Below are positions 53,584 to 61,659 of a stretch of DNA of 64,000 nucleotides, piece after piece. Source of the DNA: an uncultured Fretibacterium sp. (lineage in GTDB: Bacteria > Synergistota > Synergistia > Synergistales > Aminobacteriaceae). Under the pieces are notes generated by a model that was not told the origin of the DNA, made no database searches, and saw only the letters and a program-made list of their open reading frames with translations. Position 1 is the first letter of the stretch, and each line of letters opens with the position of its first letter. The stretch lies in NCBI GenBank assembly GCA_947168585.1, contig CAMVMK010000005.1, positions 23,145-87,144 on the forward strand, in the 5' to 3' direction. Position numbers and translations under genes: made by a program.

Positions 53584-53766
53584 CTAAACTTCAATTAATT
53601 CGTGTTCTGAGGCTTTACCTGCATTTAACTGTGCAATAGATCTCAAAAGTCTATCGAAATTCGCTTTGCAGTAAAAGAAATCCGTATAATTATCGGACTT
53701 GAAAGGCATATGTTTTTGCTTCCGTCTTTTTTCCATAGCTCTTTTAACACGGCGTTTATTAAACAT
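53584..53766 (-). CDS. Short YefM/Axe-like antitoxin lacking the usual N-terminal Phd fold
   Basis: The C-terminal ANFDRLLRSIAQLNAGKASE then HELIEV matches the toxin-wrapping tail of YefM/Axe antitoxins (RL--SI--L--GK--E-ELIE). The N-terminal ~28 residues are a basic stretch, not the Phd/YefM DNA-binding fold that usually precedes it, and the total is 60 residues against a usual ~85. Position, spacing and C-terminus support the antitoxin role. TAATCTCCTG... on the plus strand gives AGGAG before ATG 53766. Confidence 0.75.
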   Translation of the reverse strand: MFNKRRVKRAMEKRRKQKHMPFKSDNYTDFFYCKANFDRLLRSIAQLNAGKASEHELIEV

Positions 53767-53852
53767 TTTATTAATCTCCTGAAAAAATTTAGTTAAGAGT
53801 GAGAAATTTTTTAACTCCTAATTCCTCACTCCTAACTCCTAACTTAATTTAA

Positions 53853-55340
53853 TTACAGCGTTGCTCCGGTCTTGAAAATTGCCATGCCTTGAAAATTATT
53901 AATTTCGTTGCGTGTTTTTTTGCCGTTTGCGACACTCAAAACGTAATCAAAAAGTTCGTGGCCTTTTTCGGGTAAAGTCCCTGACTCGACTAAAGTTCCT
54001 GCATTGAAGTCAATCCAGTTGCTTTTGCGGGAGAAAATATCCGAGTTGCTCGAAATTTTCACAGTCGGAACAGGGCAGCCGAAAGGAGTTCCGCGTCCTG
54101 TCGAAAACAAAACTATTTGAGCACCAGCCGCCGCGAGTGCTGTTGATGCGACTAAATCATTGCCCGGTGCTGATAATAAATTCAAGCCCTGAGTTACAAC
54201 TTTTCCGGCGTAAGGCAAAACATCACTGACGGGAGCAGAGCCGCTTTTTTGAGTACAGCCGAGAGCTTTGTCTTCGAGGGTTGTAATTCCGCCTGCTTTG
54301 TTGCCGGGTGAGGGATTTTCGTAGACGGGCATACCTAAAGAAGCGTAATAGGCTTTGAAGTCGTTGATTAAATGAACGGTTTTCTCAAAAGTTTTTTCGT
54401 CTTTGCCGCGGTTCATTAAAATCGTTTCTGCTCCGAACATTTCAGGAACTTCAGTTAAAATCGTTGCGCCGCCTTCAGCAACTAACATATCTGAGAAATA
54501 GCCGATTGTCGGGTTAGCTGTGATTCCTGAAAGACCGTCGCTGCCTCCGCATTTAAGTCCGACAATTAATTTAGAAGTGTCGCAGGGAACTCGGACATCA
54601 TTTTTCATTTTTGCGGCGAGTTCTTCAATGATTTTCATTGCGGCTTCAAGTTCGTTGTTCACGTCCTGAGCGATTAAAAATTTCAAGCGTTCGGGGTCAT
54701 ATTCGCCCATATAAGGCTTAATGGTATCGATGCCGCTGTTCTCACAGCCGAGACCGAGCATTAAAACTCCTCCGGCGTTCGGATGGGTTGCGAAGTTAGC
54801 TAAAATTTTCCGCGTGTTTTCCTGATCCTGCGCCATTTGCGAACAACCGTAAGGGTGAGTGAAAGCCCTGACGTTTTCAATGCTTCCGCCGACGAATTTC
54901 TGAGCTTCTTTTTCGATAGCTACAGCAATATCGTTGACACAGCCGACAGTCGGAATAATCCATAATTCATTTCTGATTCCGACGCGTCCGTCTTTCCTGA
55001 CATAACCGTTGAAAGTTTCGGGCTTGACGCTCTCAAGTTTCGGGTGAGTCGGGTGATATTCGTAGTCGTGGGCACCGCTTAAAAGAGTCTTAACGTTGCT
55101 CGTGTGAACGTGATAACCCTTTGAAATTTCGCTCGTAGCAGATCCGATAGGGAAGCCGTATTTAATGATAGGCTCGCCTGCTTTAATATCTTTGAGGGCG
55201 ACTTTGTGTCCCATAGGGATTTCTTCAAGAATTTCGAGAGAAAAATCCGCGCCGGACACAGGAATTTTTTCACCGGCGTTAAGAGCGCGCAAAGCTACGG
55301 CTACGGAGTCAGCCGCGTTAATTTTTATGAGTTCGTTCAT
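53853..55340 (-). CDS. uxaA: Altronate-dehydratase-like UxaA family protein
   Basis: An N-terminal SAF-like domain (ALKDIKAGEPIIKYGFPIGS) is followed by the large dehydratase body: GYVRKDGRVGIRNELWIIPT, TVGCVNDIA, FTHPYGCSQMAQDQENTRKI and GLKCGGSDGLSGITANPTIG. The end GTPFGCPVPTVKISSNSDIF is typical. 495 residues, matching single-chain altronate/galactarate dehydratases. It would dehydrate a sugar acid such as D-altronate to a 2-keto-3-deoxy acid. No other hexuronate genes are adjacent, so the exact substrate is open. Confidence 0.85.
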   Translation of the reverse strand: MNELIKINAADSVAVALRALNAGEKIPVSGADFSLEILEEIPMGHKVALKDIKAGEPIIKYGFPIGSATSEISKGYHVHTSNVKTLLSGAHDYEYHPTHPKLESVKPETFNGYVRKDGRVGIRNELWIIPTVGCVNDIAVAIEKEAQKFVGGSIENVRAFTHPYGCSQMAQDQENTRKILANFATHPNAGGVLMLGLGCENSGIDTIKPYMGEYDPERLKFLIAQDVNNELEAAMKIIEELAAKMKNDVRVPCDTSKLIVGLKCGGSDGLSGITANPTIGYFSDMLVAEGGATILTEVPEMFGAETILMNRGKDEKTFEKTVHLINDFKAYYASLGMPVYENPSPGNKAGGITTLEDKALGCTQKSGSAPVSDVLPYAGKVVTQGLNLLSAPGNDLVASTALAAAGAQIVLFSTGRGTPFGCPVPTVKISSNSDIFSRKSNWIDFNAGTLVESGTLPEKGHELFDYVLSVANGKKTRNEINNFQGMAIFKTGATL

Positions 55341-55412
55341 GTTTTTATTCCCCCTTGAAAAAAATTTTGTCTTAATTATATATTGTAATTTCTTTTTTCA
55401 AGAAGTTAGGAG

Positions 55413-56108
55413 TTAGAAATGTTTTATCACGCCTAATTCTTCACAGATTTTCACTCTTTTGCGGTAATATTGCCGTCTTGGGGTCTTAAAAAAATATTGC
55501 ATTACGGGAAAATCACTCCCGAATAAAACACGCTGAATTAATCCTGCATTTTTAATAATTTTTATATTTATTTTAGGCATGAAAGCTGTATCAGTGTAAA
55601 CATTCGGACATTCTTTCATGATTTCAACCGTTTCGCTAATCGGCCTGCCGTGAGCAAGAATTATTTTAACATCATGAAATTCGCAGCAAATTTTTCTATA
55701 AACTCCTGCGCGGCAAATTTCATGCTCTCCGGTGTGAAGAAGAACAGGCAAATTTTTATCGCGCGCTATTGAGAAAGCCCGGCGGATTCCTTTCCCGTAA
55801 GGCTGCCAACCTTGAAGCCCGTGAAGCTTTATACCGTAAAATTCGCGGAAAAAATAACACTTCAAATTTTTTGAGTGCTGTAACATTCCCGGCGATACCC
55901 ATAAAAAAGGTTTTGCATTCCCTTCACTAAAATTCACAAGTTCTTCGATTTCTCGTCTTACGAAATTAAAAGGGACACTGCCCGTTGAAGTTGACGAAAA
56001 ATAATAACGCTCAACTTTTAAGGCTTTCATGTCCCTTGCTATTTCTTCGGGGGAAAAATATAAACCGCCGTTAAAAAATCCGACGTGAACGTGATAATCA
56101 GTCAACAT
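55413..56108 (-). CDS. Amidohydrolase of the RiPP-like cassette
   Basis: LTDYHVHVGFF gives the HxH metal pair. GIKLHGLQGW, VLLHTGEHE, IILAHGRPI and LFGSDFP supply the remaining His and Asp ligands of an amidohydrolase-2 (PF04909-type) barrel. 231 residues, on the short side. The frame opens at 56132, but ATG 56108 gives the conserved start and overlaps the radical SAM gene by 11 bases, implying coupled translation. With the maturase and peptide gene upstream, it may act on the modified peptide or on a small metabolite from it (inference). Confidence 0.75.
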   Translation of the reverse strand: MLTDYHVHVGFFNGGLYFSPEEIARDMKALKVERYYFSSTSTGSVPFNFVRREIEELVNFSEGNAKPFLWVSPGMLQHSKNLKCYFFREFYGIKLHGLQGWQPYGKGIRRAFSIARDKNLPVLLHTGEHEICRAGVYRKICCEFHDVKIILAHGRPISETVEIMKECPNVYTDTAFMPKINIKIIKNAGLIQRVLFGSDFPVMQYFFKTPRRQYYRKRVKICEELGVIKHF

Positions 56109-57531
56109 GAATTTTATTTTTATATTCTTCAACGAGTTTTTTATTCAAGAAAGCTACGCCGCAGAAATGCTGACTTACTTCAAAAATTGAGCTCGTTTCG
56201 TTCATGTTCCTAACCATACACATAGCACAATAACTTTTAGCTTCGCAGGCCATACACTTTGGAAAATCTTTCCATTTAACATTACGCAATTTTTTTAACG
56301 GCTCTGAATTATTCCAAACGTCCGCAACAGTTTTTTCATGAGCATTTCCTAAAGGATAACCCTGAAAGCCCGAGCACGGATAAAATTCGCCGTCAGCAGC
56401 AACGCACATCGAATCAAGTCCCGCCCCGCAAATATGTTCTTCAGGATTTAATGGCGCAGGCTTTTCGCTGCTGTCTAAAATTGCGCGGTATTCAATATCA
56501 AAATTTATGATATTTTTCAAAAGAGATTCAGTCTCGTCAAGTGTCAGTCTGTTCTCTAAATTATCCGTTGAGTTATCTGTCCTCGCCATCATTATATAAT
56601 CCGTGTAGCCTTTAATACCGTGTTTATAAGCCCAGTCGAGAACTTTTTGATAAGATTTGTAAGTCTTTCTCATTGTCGGGCAGCTTATCTGGACAGGTAC
56701 ATCAGCGGCGATTAATTTTTCAAGACTTTTTATAGTTTTTGCGTGAGAGCCTTCAAGCTGTGTTATATAGTCATGTTCGCCGGAGTCCATGCTGTAAACG
56801 GAAGCCTGCAGTAAATCTATATTCGCTTCTTTAAGGGCTGAAATTATTTCGTCATTAAGAAGCGTCAAATTGCTTAAAACTGAAATCGAAAAATCTTTTT
56901 CGCGGGCATGTTGTAAAATTTTTATGAAATCTTTATGCAAAAGACATTCTCCGCCGGAAAAAGTTACGTGCAAAGTTCCCATTTCAGCAAGCTGATCTAA
57001 AATATCAAAAACTAAATCTGTCTCGAGGTCATGAAAATTTCTTGAGCCCGGCAGGTAACAATGACGGCATCGTTCGTTACAGCGGCTTGTTAATTCAAAC
57101 TGAAACGAAAAAATTTGAGGATTTTTCTTAATATATTCCGCAAAAAAATCTGTCGTTGCCATTGAAGCCGGCGAAATTTCTTCAAGTTTTACTCTCGGCA
57201 TTGTCTTTCTGTCGGAAATAGAATAACTGAACGCGGGCATTTTTGCGTTGATTTCTTCTTCGCTCTCTCCTGAAACAACGAATTTTTCACTTTCAAGTTC
57301 GCCGGCAAACTCTGAAAAATCTTTTTTAATTTCCCAATAATCCGCGCCAACGTAAATTTCCATGAGACTGTCGATAATATCTTCAACCGGACGGGGCTTG
57401 CGTGTAATCTGCTGTAAAAAAATTTTTCCGTTGACGTCGTAAATTTTATCCTGCCGCGTCAGCTGGTTAGTTATGTAGCCGATGTCGCCGTAAGAACGGA
57501 CGAATGAATCTTTAGCGAGGCAAATTAACAA
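56098..57531 (-). CDS. Radical SAM/SPASM peptide maturase with PqqD-like N-terminal domain
   Basis: Residues ~10-95 (RSYGDIGYITNQLTRQDKIY onward) look like a PqqD/RRE peptide-binding domain. At ~145-155 ELTSRCNERCRHCYLPG is the CxxxCxxC cluster that binds SAM, and VTFSGGECLLH is the next rSAM motif. The C-terminal ~100 residues form a SPASM domain with auxiliary-cluster cysteines (CGAGLDSMCVAADGEFYPC, CMACEAKSYCAMC, and a last Cys in QHFCGVAF). 477 residues. Start TTG 57531 after GGAGG. Such enzymes install thioether or C-C crosslinks in ribosomal peptides; the peptide gene at 57600-57719 is 69 bases upstream. Confidence 0.88.
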   Translation of the reverse strand: MLICLAKDSFVRSYGDIGYITNQLTRQDKIYDVNGKIFLQQITRKPRPVEDIIDSLMEIYVGADYWEIKKDFSEFAGELESEKFVVSGESEEEINAKMPAFSYSISDRKTMPRVKLEEISPASMATTDFFAEYIKKNPQIFSFQFELTSRCNERCRHCYLPGSRNFHDLETDLVFDILDQLAEMGTLHVTFSGGECLLHKDFIKILQHAREKDFSISVLSNLTLLNDEIISALKEANIDLLQASVYSMDSGEHDYITQLEGSHAKTIKSLEKLIAADVPVQISCPTMRKTYKSYQKVLDWAYKHGIKGYTDYIMMARTDNSTDNLENRLTLDETESLLKNIINFDIEYRAILDSSEKPAPLNPEEHICGAGLDSMCVAADGEFYPCSGFQGYPLGNAHEKTVADVWNNSEPLKKLRNVKWKDFPKCMACEAKSYCAMCMVRNMNETSSIFEVSQHFCGVAFLNKKLVEEYKNKIHVD

Positions 57532-57561
57532 TTTTTATTCCTCCATGAAATTAAATTAAAA

Positions 57562-57585
57562 CCCGGAGGATAAAAACACTCCGGG
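57562..57585 (-). terminator. Hairpin between peptide gene and maturase gene (partial terminator)
   Basis: CCCGGAG / CTCCGGG, a perfect seven-base stem with a ten-base loop. On the minus strand it is followed by TTTTAATTTAATTT. It sits 15 bases after the peptide stop and about 30 before the maturase start. Such a site would let more peptide than enzyme be made. Confidence 0.75.
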
Positions 57586-57599
57586 AACCTAAAATTAGA

Positions 57600-57719
57600 T
57601 TACTGTGTTCTTTCGCAATTCAGGCAGTTATGACCCTGCCTACCTTTTTCCGGGCAGCCTGCTACGAACGAACTTTTCTTTGCGCTTTTCGCTACTGTTT
57701 TCGGTTTGCTGTATGCCAT
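57600..57719 (-). CDS. Candidate RiPP precursor peptide (39 residues, three Cys)
   Basis: The gene is below usual ORF cut-offs. AAAGGAGGCGG lies just before ATG 57719, one of the best ribosome binding sites in the window. The peptide has a basic leader (MAYSKPKTVAKSAKKSS) and a core GCPEKGRQGHNCLNCERTQ with Cys22, Cys32 and Cys35. It is followed by a stem-loop and the radical SAM/SPASM maturase with a PqqD-like domain. Leader/core layout, Cys pattern, size and position are all as expected for a RiPP precursor. No family name can be assigned. A longer ORF in another frame over the same bases lacks such a start. Confidence 0.75.
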   Translation of the reverse strand: MAYSKPKTVAKSAKKSSFVAGCPEKGRQGHNCLNCERTQ

Positions 57720-58149
57720 TGAAACCGCCTCCTTTCGTTATCAAATCCATCAAAAAAATTTTTTGCACATAACTAACAATAGCTTTATTTCTGCGCTGTG
57801 TTATAATAGACATAGGCAAGAATAAAACCACCGGCACACGCCGAAGCTATGTGCTTTGTCAATTTATCGAATTAATTATAACATAGAAAAGGTTAAAAGT
57901 CTTGCCGAATTGTTTTTTATGGCCGTTCAAAAAATCTCCAGAAAAATATTTTTTCAACTACATTTTCAACTACAAAAATGCTTAAATTTCTTAGCAATCA
58001 TAATTTTTCGCAGAGATAAATTTCAAAATAAAACCGCAAACAAAATTTTAACAGCATGAAAAATTTTTTATTTCAATCAGTAATGTTATAATAAATTTAC
58101 TAAAAATTTTATCGTTTTTATCGTTAAACAAGGAGGAACAATTTTTATT
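57720..58149. other. Gene-free region upstream of the RiPP-like cassette and PH-domain gene
   Basis: It separates divergent genes. A hairpin GCACA...TGTGC (57834-57854) and a TATAAT on the plus strand (about 57802) are visible. The 32-base sequence at 57948-57979, containing two TTTCAACTACA units, is an exact inverted copy of 13274-13305, and similarity continues to about 58015. A TATAAT-like element at about 58087 may serve the gene at 58150, which has AAGGAGG before it. Confidence 0.45.
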
Positions 58150-58698
58150 ATGGAAAAAACCTATATTGAATATAGAACTGCGTGGCGCAGCTTCTACGGG
58201 CTTTTCTCGCTGATGCTTCTCATTTTTATTTTAGCTGTTGCCGGAAGTATCTGGGGGCCTCTCGCTTCAGGAGCAAAATTAACATGGATGTGGACAATCG
58301 TAGCGGTTGTTGAAGTTTTTATTTTCCTTTGCATCGCTATCAAGCGGAAGACAATGAAACTTGTTCTCAAAGACGACCCGGACAGACCCGAAAATAGAGA
58401 AGTCGAATATGTTGAGTACCGTCCGTCGAAATTCTTTTCAAAGTTCAAAATATCGAAGGAAATCGGCCTCACAAAAATCGCTGACATTGACGTTAGCCAA
58501 AACGCTTTTCAAACTCTTTTGAACATCGGCGACATTTCGATCTCATCACCAGGCACAGCCGAAAAAGAAGTCAAAGCCTACAACATCCCCAACCCGTTAG
58601 CAGTCCGCGATGAAATTCAAAGACATTCACGGAAATATACGATGGGTGCTTCACTTTCTTCTGTGCCGCAAACGCCCGCAACAACACCTGAAGCATAA
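58150..58698 (+). CDS. PH-domain-like membrane protein
   Basis: Two hydrophobic helices (~18-36 and ~47-65) are followed by a ~100-residue domain with VEYVEYRPSKFFSKFKISKE, IADIDVSQNAFQTLLNIGDI and a final NPLAVRDEIQR. This is the pattern of bacterial PH (bPH2/YdbT-type) domains. A Pro/Thr tail ends the 182 residues. Role unknown; such proteins sit at the inner membrane. GGAGG precedes the ATG. Confidence 0.7.
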   Translation: MEKTYIEYRTAWRSFYGLFSLMLLIFILAVAGSIWGPLASGAKLTWMWTIVAVVEVFIFLCIAIKRKTMKLVLKDDPDRPENREVEYVEYRPSKFFSKFKISKEIGLTKIADIDVSQNAFQTLLNIGDISISSPGTAEKEVKAYNIPNPLAVRDEIQRHSRKYTMGASLSSVPQTPATTPEA

Positions 58699-58814
58699 AA
58701 TATAAAAAGAAAAAATTTACTCAGCCGAGTCGAAATAAAAATTTAGACGAAGCTGATTTTTTTTACTTGCATTTTTTAAGATTTAATTATATAATTCCCC
58801 TCGTTGTTTTGAGC

Positions 58815-58890
58815 GAATCGCTAGCTCAGTCGGTAGAGCACCGGACTTTTAATCCGGGTGTCGGGGGTTCAAGTCCCCCGCGATTCACCA
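58815..58890 (+). tRNA. tRNA-Lys (anticodon TTT)
   Basis: The acceptor GAATCGC pairs with GCGATTC before A-CCA. The D arm, the anticodon stem CCGGA-CTTTTAA-TCCGG and the T arm GGGGG-TTCAAGT-CCCCC are all complete. CCA is encoded. Confidence 0.96.
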
Positions 58891-58897
58891 AACGAAA

Positions 58898-58973
58898 GGT
58901 CCTATCGTCTAGTGGCCTAGGACACAGCCCTTTCAAGGCTGCGGCGCGGGTTCGAATCCCGCTAGGACCGCCA
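58898..58973 (+). tRNA. tRNA-Glu (anticodon TTC)
   Basis: The acceptor GGTCCTA pairs with TAGGACC before G-CCA. The anticodon stem CAGCC-CTTTCAA-GGCTG and T arm GCGGG-TTCGAAT-CCCGC are complete. Seven bases after tRNA-Lys, so likely one transcript. Confidence 0.96.
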
Positions 58974-59135
58974 AAACATTTTCAATCCTAATATTTTCCC
59001 TAAAAAATTTTAAGTTAGAAATTCATCTATTTTGCTTTATCATTTCTATTTTATTAATGATTATCCAAAAGTTTTAGATTATGAAAAAATAATCTATAAT
59101 TATAAAAATCATTTAATCAGGAGGAATTTATTAAA

Positions 59136-60068
59136 ATGGAACAGATTCGTTCACTTTCACAGTTAATCGAAGAAGCTTCAAAACTTTGCGCTGAAAAAGG
59201 CCGCAAAAGAATTTCCGTCGCTATGGCTGAAGATGCCGGATTAATCTCAGCAATCGAAGAAGCCCGCAAACTCGGACTTGTCGAAGCCACTCTCGTCGGA
59301 AACCCTGACAAAGTCAAAGCCTGCATAGCCGAAGCCGGAGCTTCAGAGTCAAGCTATCACATTATCCCTGAGACTAACGAAGCCGCCTGCGGTGTCGTTG
59401 CAGTTACGGAAGTTTCCTCAAAACGCGCTGACATTTACATGAAAGGCCAGCTTCACACAGATAACTTCCTTCGCGGAATGTTAAATAAAGAAGTCGGACT
59501 TCGTGTCGGCAAACGCGCAATTTCTCACTGCTACTTCCATTCAATTCCGGGCTATGACAGAGTAATTTTCATTGCTGACGGTGCTTTCAACATGTATCCG
59601 GATTTAGCTATGAAAGCCGACATACTTCAGAACACTGTAAATTTTGCACGTTCACTCGGCGTTGAAACTCCGAAAGTCGCATGCCTCTGCGCAGTCGAAA
59701 TGGTAAACCCCGCAATGCCCTGCACACTTGATGCTACTGCACTAGTCCAGATGAACCAGCGCGGACAGATTAAAAACTGCATCGTTGACGGACCTTTAGC
59801 TCTTGATAACGCTATTAACGAGGAAGCTGCCCAGATTAAGCACATTAAATCACCCGTCGCCGGTCATGCAGATATTCTCATGGTTCCGCAGATTGAAGTC
59901 GGCAACGCTCTTGCAAAATCAATCAGCTTCTTTGCAAAAGGCAGCGAAACAGCAGGACTTATTATCGGAGCCGCTGCGCCCGTAGTCTTAACGAGCCGTG
60001 CAGACTCACCGAGAGCAAAACTGCTTTCAATCGCCGGTGCTGTAATGCTTGCTCATCATCAGGAATAA
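59136..60068 (+). CDS. ptb: Phosphate butyryl/acetyltransferase family enzyme
   Basis: GRKRISVAMAEDAGLISAIE at the start, YMKGQLHTDNFLRGMLNKE in the middle and TSRADSPRAKLLSIAGAVML at the end are the Pta/Ptb family motifs. 310 residues fits phosphate butyryltransferase rather than the longer Pta. It moves an acyl group between CoA and phosphate, giving ATP with a matching kinase. No kinase gene is next to it. AGGAGG before ATG 59136. Confidence 0.85.
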   Translation: MEQIRSLSQLIEEASKLCAEKGRKRISVAMAEDAGLISAIEEARKLGLVEATLVGNPDKVKACIAEAGASESSYHIIPETNEAACGVVAVTEVSSKRADIYMKGQLHTDNFLRGMLNKEVGLRVGKRAISHCYFHSIPGYDRVIFIADGAFNMYPDLAMKADILQNTVNFARSLGVETPKVACLCAVEMVNPAMPCTLDATALVQMNQRGQIKNCIVDGPLALDNAINEEAAQIKHIKSPVAGHADILMVPQIEVGNALAKSISFFAKGSETAGLIIGAAAPVVLTSRADSPRAKLLSIAGAVMLAHHQE

Positions 60069-60069
60069 A

Positions 60070-60122
60070 AAGCAAGTAGGAATTAGGGAGTAGGAAGTAG
60101 GAACAAAAAAACTTTCTGCTTC
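60070..60122. terminator. Bidirectional terminator between convergent genes
   Basis: Left arm AGTAGGAAGTAGGAA (in TAGGAAG steps), then AAAAAAACTTTCTGC and TTCCTAATTTTTT. The arms pair around GGAAG/CTTCC with A and T runs outside, so it can stop transcription from both sides. It closely resembles the terminators at 8.9-11 kb. Confidence 0.6.
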
Positions 60123-61106
60123 CTAATTTTTTAATAACGGCTGCCACCAAGATTTATTATTTAGATACCATGAAATAGTTTTTTTAATTCCGTCAGAAAA
60201 TTTTGTTTCGGGAAGCCAGCCCAGACGAATATAAATTTTTTCAGGGTCTATAGCGTAACGCAGGTCATGGCCTTTCCTGTCAGTTACGAATTTAATTAAA
60301 CTTTCAGGCTTGTTTAATTCGCGGCAGATTAATTTAACGATGTCAATATTTTTCATTTCGTTATGTCCGCCGATGTTATAAATTTCGCCGCAGGAATTTT
60401 CATCATGAATTATTAAATCAACGGCTCGGCAATGATCTTCAACATAAAGCCAATCCCGGACGTTCTCGCCTTTGCCGTAGACGGGTAAATCTTTGTCATT
60501 AAGGGCGTTGTTAATCATTAAAGGGATTAATTTTTCGGGAAATTGATAAGGTCCGTAATTATTCGAGCAGCGGCTGACGCTCACGGGCAGATTATAAGTT
60601 CTGTGATAAGCAAGCGTTAATAAATCTGCTCCGGCCTTTGATGATGAATAAGGCGAAGAAGTTTTAAGCGGAGTTTTTTCCGTGAAAAATAAATCGGGAC
60701 GGTCGAGCGGCAAATCTCCGTAAACTTCGTCAGTGCTTATTTGATGAAATCTTTTTACGCCGAATTTAACGCAGGCATCTAATAAAACTTCAGTGCCGAG
60801 TGTGTTAGTAAATACAAAAATTCCAGGATTATCTATGCTTCTGTCAACGTGGCTTTCAGCAGCAAAATTCACTACAATTTCAGGCTTTTCGCGGCTGAAT
60901 AAATCATAAATTCTTTCACGGTCGCAAATATCAATCTTAAAAAAATCAATTTTATTTTCGGCGATTAAATTTTTGAGCGTCTCTAAATTTCCGGCGTAAG
61001 TTAATTTATCGACACAAATAATTTTATAGTCCGGGTGTTTTTTGAGCATATAAAAAATAAAATTGCTTCCGATAAAGCCCGCTCCGCCTGTGATTAAAAT
61101 TTTCAT
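60123..61106 (-). CDS. rfbB: dTDP-glucose 4,6-dehydratase
   Basis: The NAD motif ILITGGAGFIGSNFIFYML, HQISTDEVYGDL (the DE pair), and YSSSKAGADLLTLAYHRTY with catalytic Tyr-x3-Lys identify RfbB. 327 residues. It is the second step of dTDP-L-rhamnose synthesis. It is last in a four-gene minus-strand operon, one base after rfbC. Confidence 0.95.
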   Translation of the reverse strand: MKILITGGAGFIGSNFIFYMLKKHPDYKIICVDKLTYAGNLETLKNLIAENKIDFFKIDICDRERIYDLFSREKPEIVVNFAAESHVDRSIDNPGIFVFTNTLGTEVLLDACVKFGVKRFHQISTDEVYGDLPLDRPDLFFTEKTPLKTSSPYSSSKAGADLLTLAYHRTYNLPVSVSRCSNNYGPYQFPEKLIPLMINNALNDKDLPVYGKGENVRDWLYVEDHCRAVDLIIHDENSCGEIYNIGGHNEMKNIDIVKLICRELNKPESLIKFVTDRKGHDLRYAIDPEKIYIRLGWLPETKFSDGIKKTISWYLNNKSWWQPLLKN

Positions 61107-61107
61107 G

Positions 61108-61659
61108 CTAAAAAATCTCCTTAAAAGTTTTTAATTTCAAATCTTTATCCGAAAGAATAAAAGGTACGTCAATTTTAGGCCAAGCAACATTAACATCAGG
61201 GTCATTGTAAATTATTCCGCCCTCATCGTTAGGGTGATAAAAATCGTCGCATTTATAAAAAAATTCTGCTTCATCACTCAAAACTAAAAATCCGTGAGCA
61301 AAATTCTTCGGGATTAAAAATTGTTTGTGATTTTCCGCGCTTAATTCAGCTCCGAAATATTTTCCAAAAGTTTTGCTGCCTTTTCTTAAATCTACAGCGA
61401 CATCGAAGACCGAGCCTTTAATAACTCTTACTAATTTTGTCTGCGGATAATTAATTTGAAAATGAAGACCGCGCAAAACTCCTTTAGTGCTTCCGCTTTG
61501 ATTGTCCTGAACGAAATTATAATCAATTCCGGCTTCAATCATGTCATTTTTATTATAAGTTTCCATAAAATAGCCGCGTCTGTCTCCGTAAACTTTAGGC
61601 GTTATGATGCAAAGCCCCTCAATACCTCCGGCGTTATATTCAACGCTAATTTGTCCCAT
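61108..61659 (-). CDS. rfbC: dTDP-4-dehydrorhamnose 3,5-epimerase
   Basis: A cupin enzyme with YGDRRGYFMETYNKNDM, VQDNQSGSTKGVLRGLHFQI (catalytic His) and PKNFAHGFLVLSDEAEFFYK. 183 residues, normal. It epimerises C3 and C5. It overlaps rfbD by 14 bases. Confidence 0.95.
   Translation of the reverse strand: MGQISVEYNAGGIEGLCIITPKVYGDRRGYFMETYNKNDMIEAGIDYNFVQDNQSGSTKGVLRGLHFQINYPQTKLVRVIKGSVFDVAVDLRKGSKTFGKYFGAELSAENHKQFLIPKNFAHGFLVLSDEAEFFYKCDDFYHPNDEGGIIYNDPDVNVAWPKIDVPFILSDKDLKLKTFKEIF

Noticed and set aside
57640..57837. 65-codon minus-strand ORF overlapping the peptide gene
   Set aside because: Different frame from the strong GGAGG-ATG; it has no ribosome site of its own and its sequence shows no leader/core layout.
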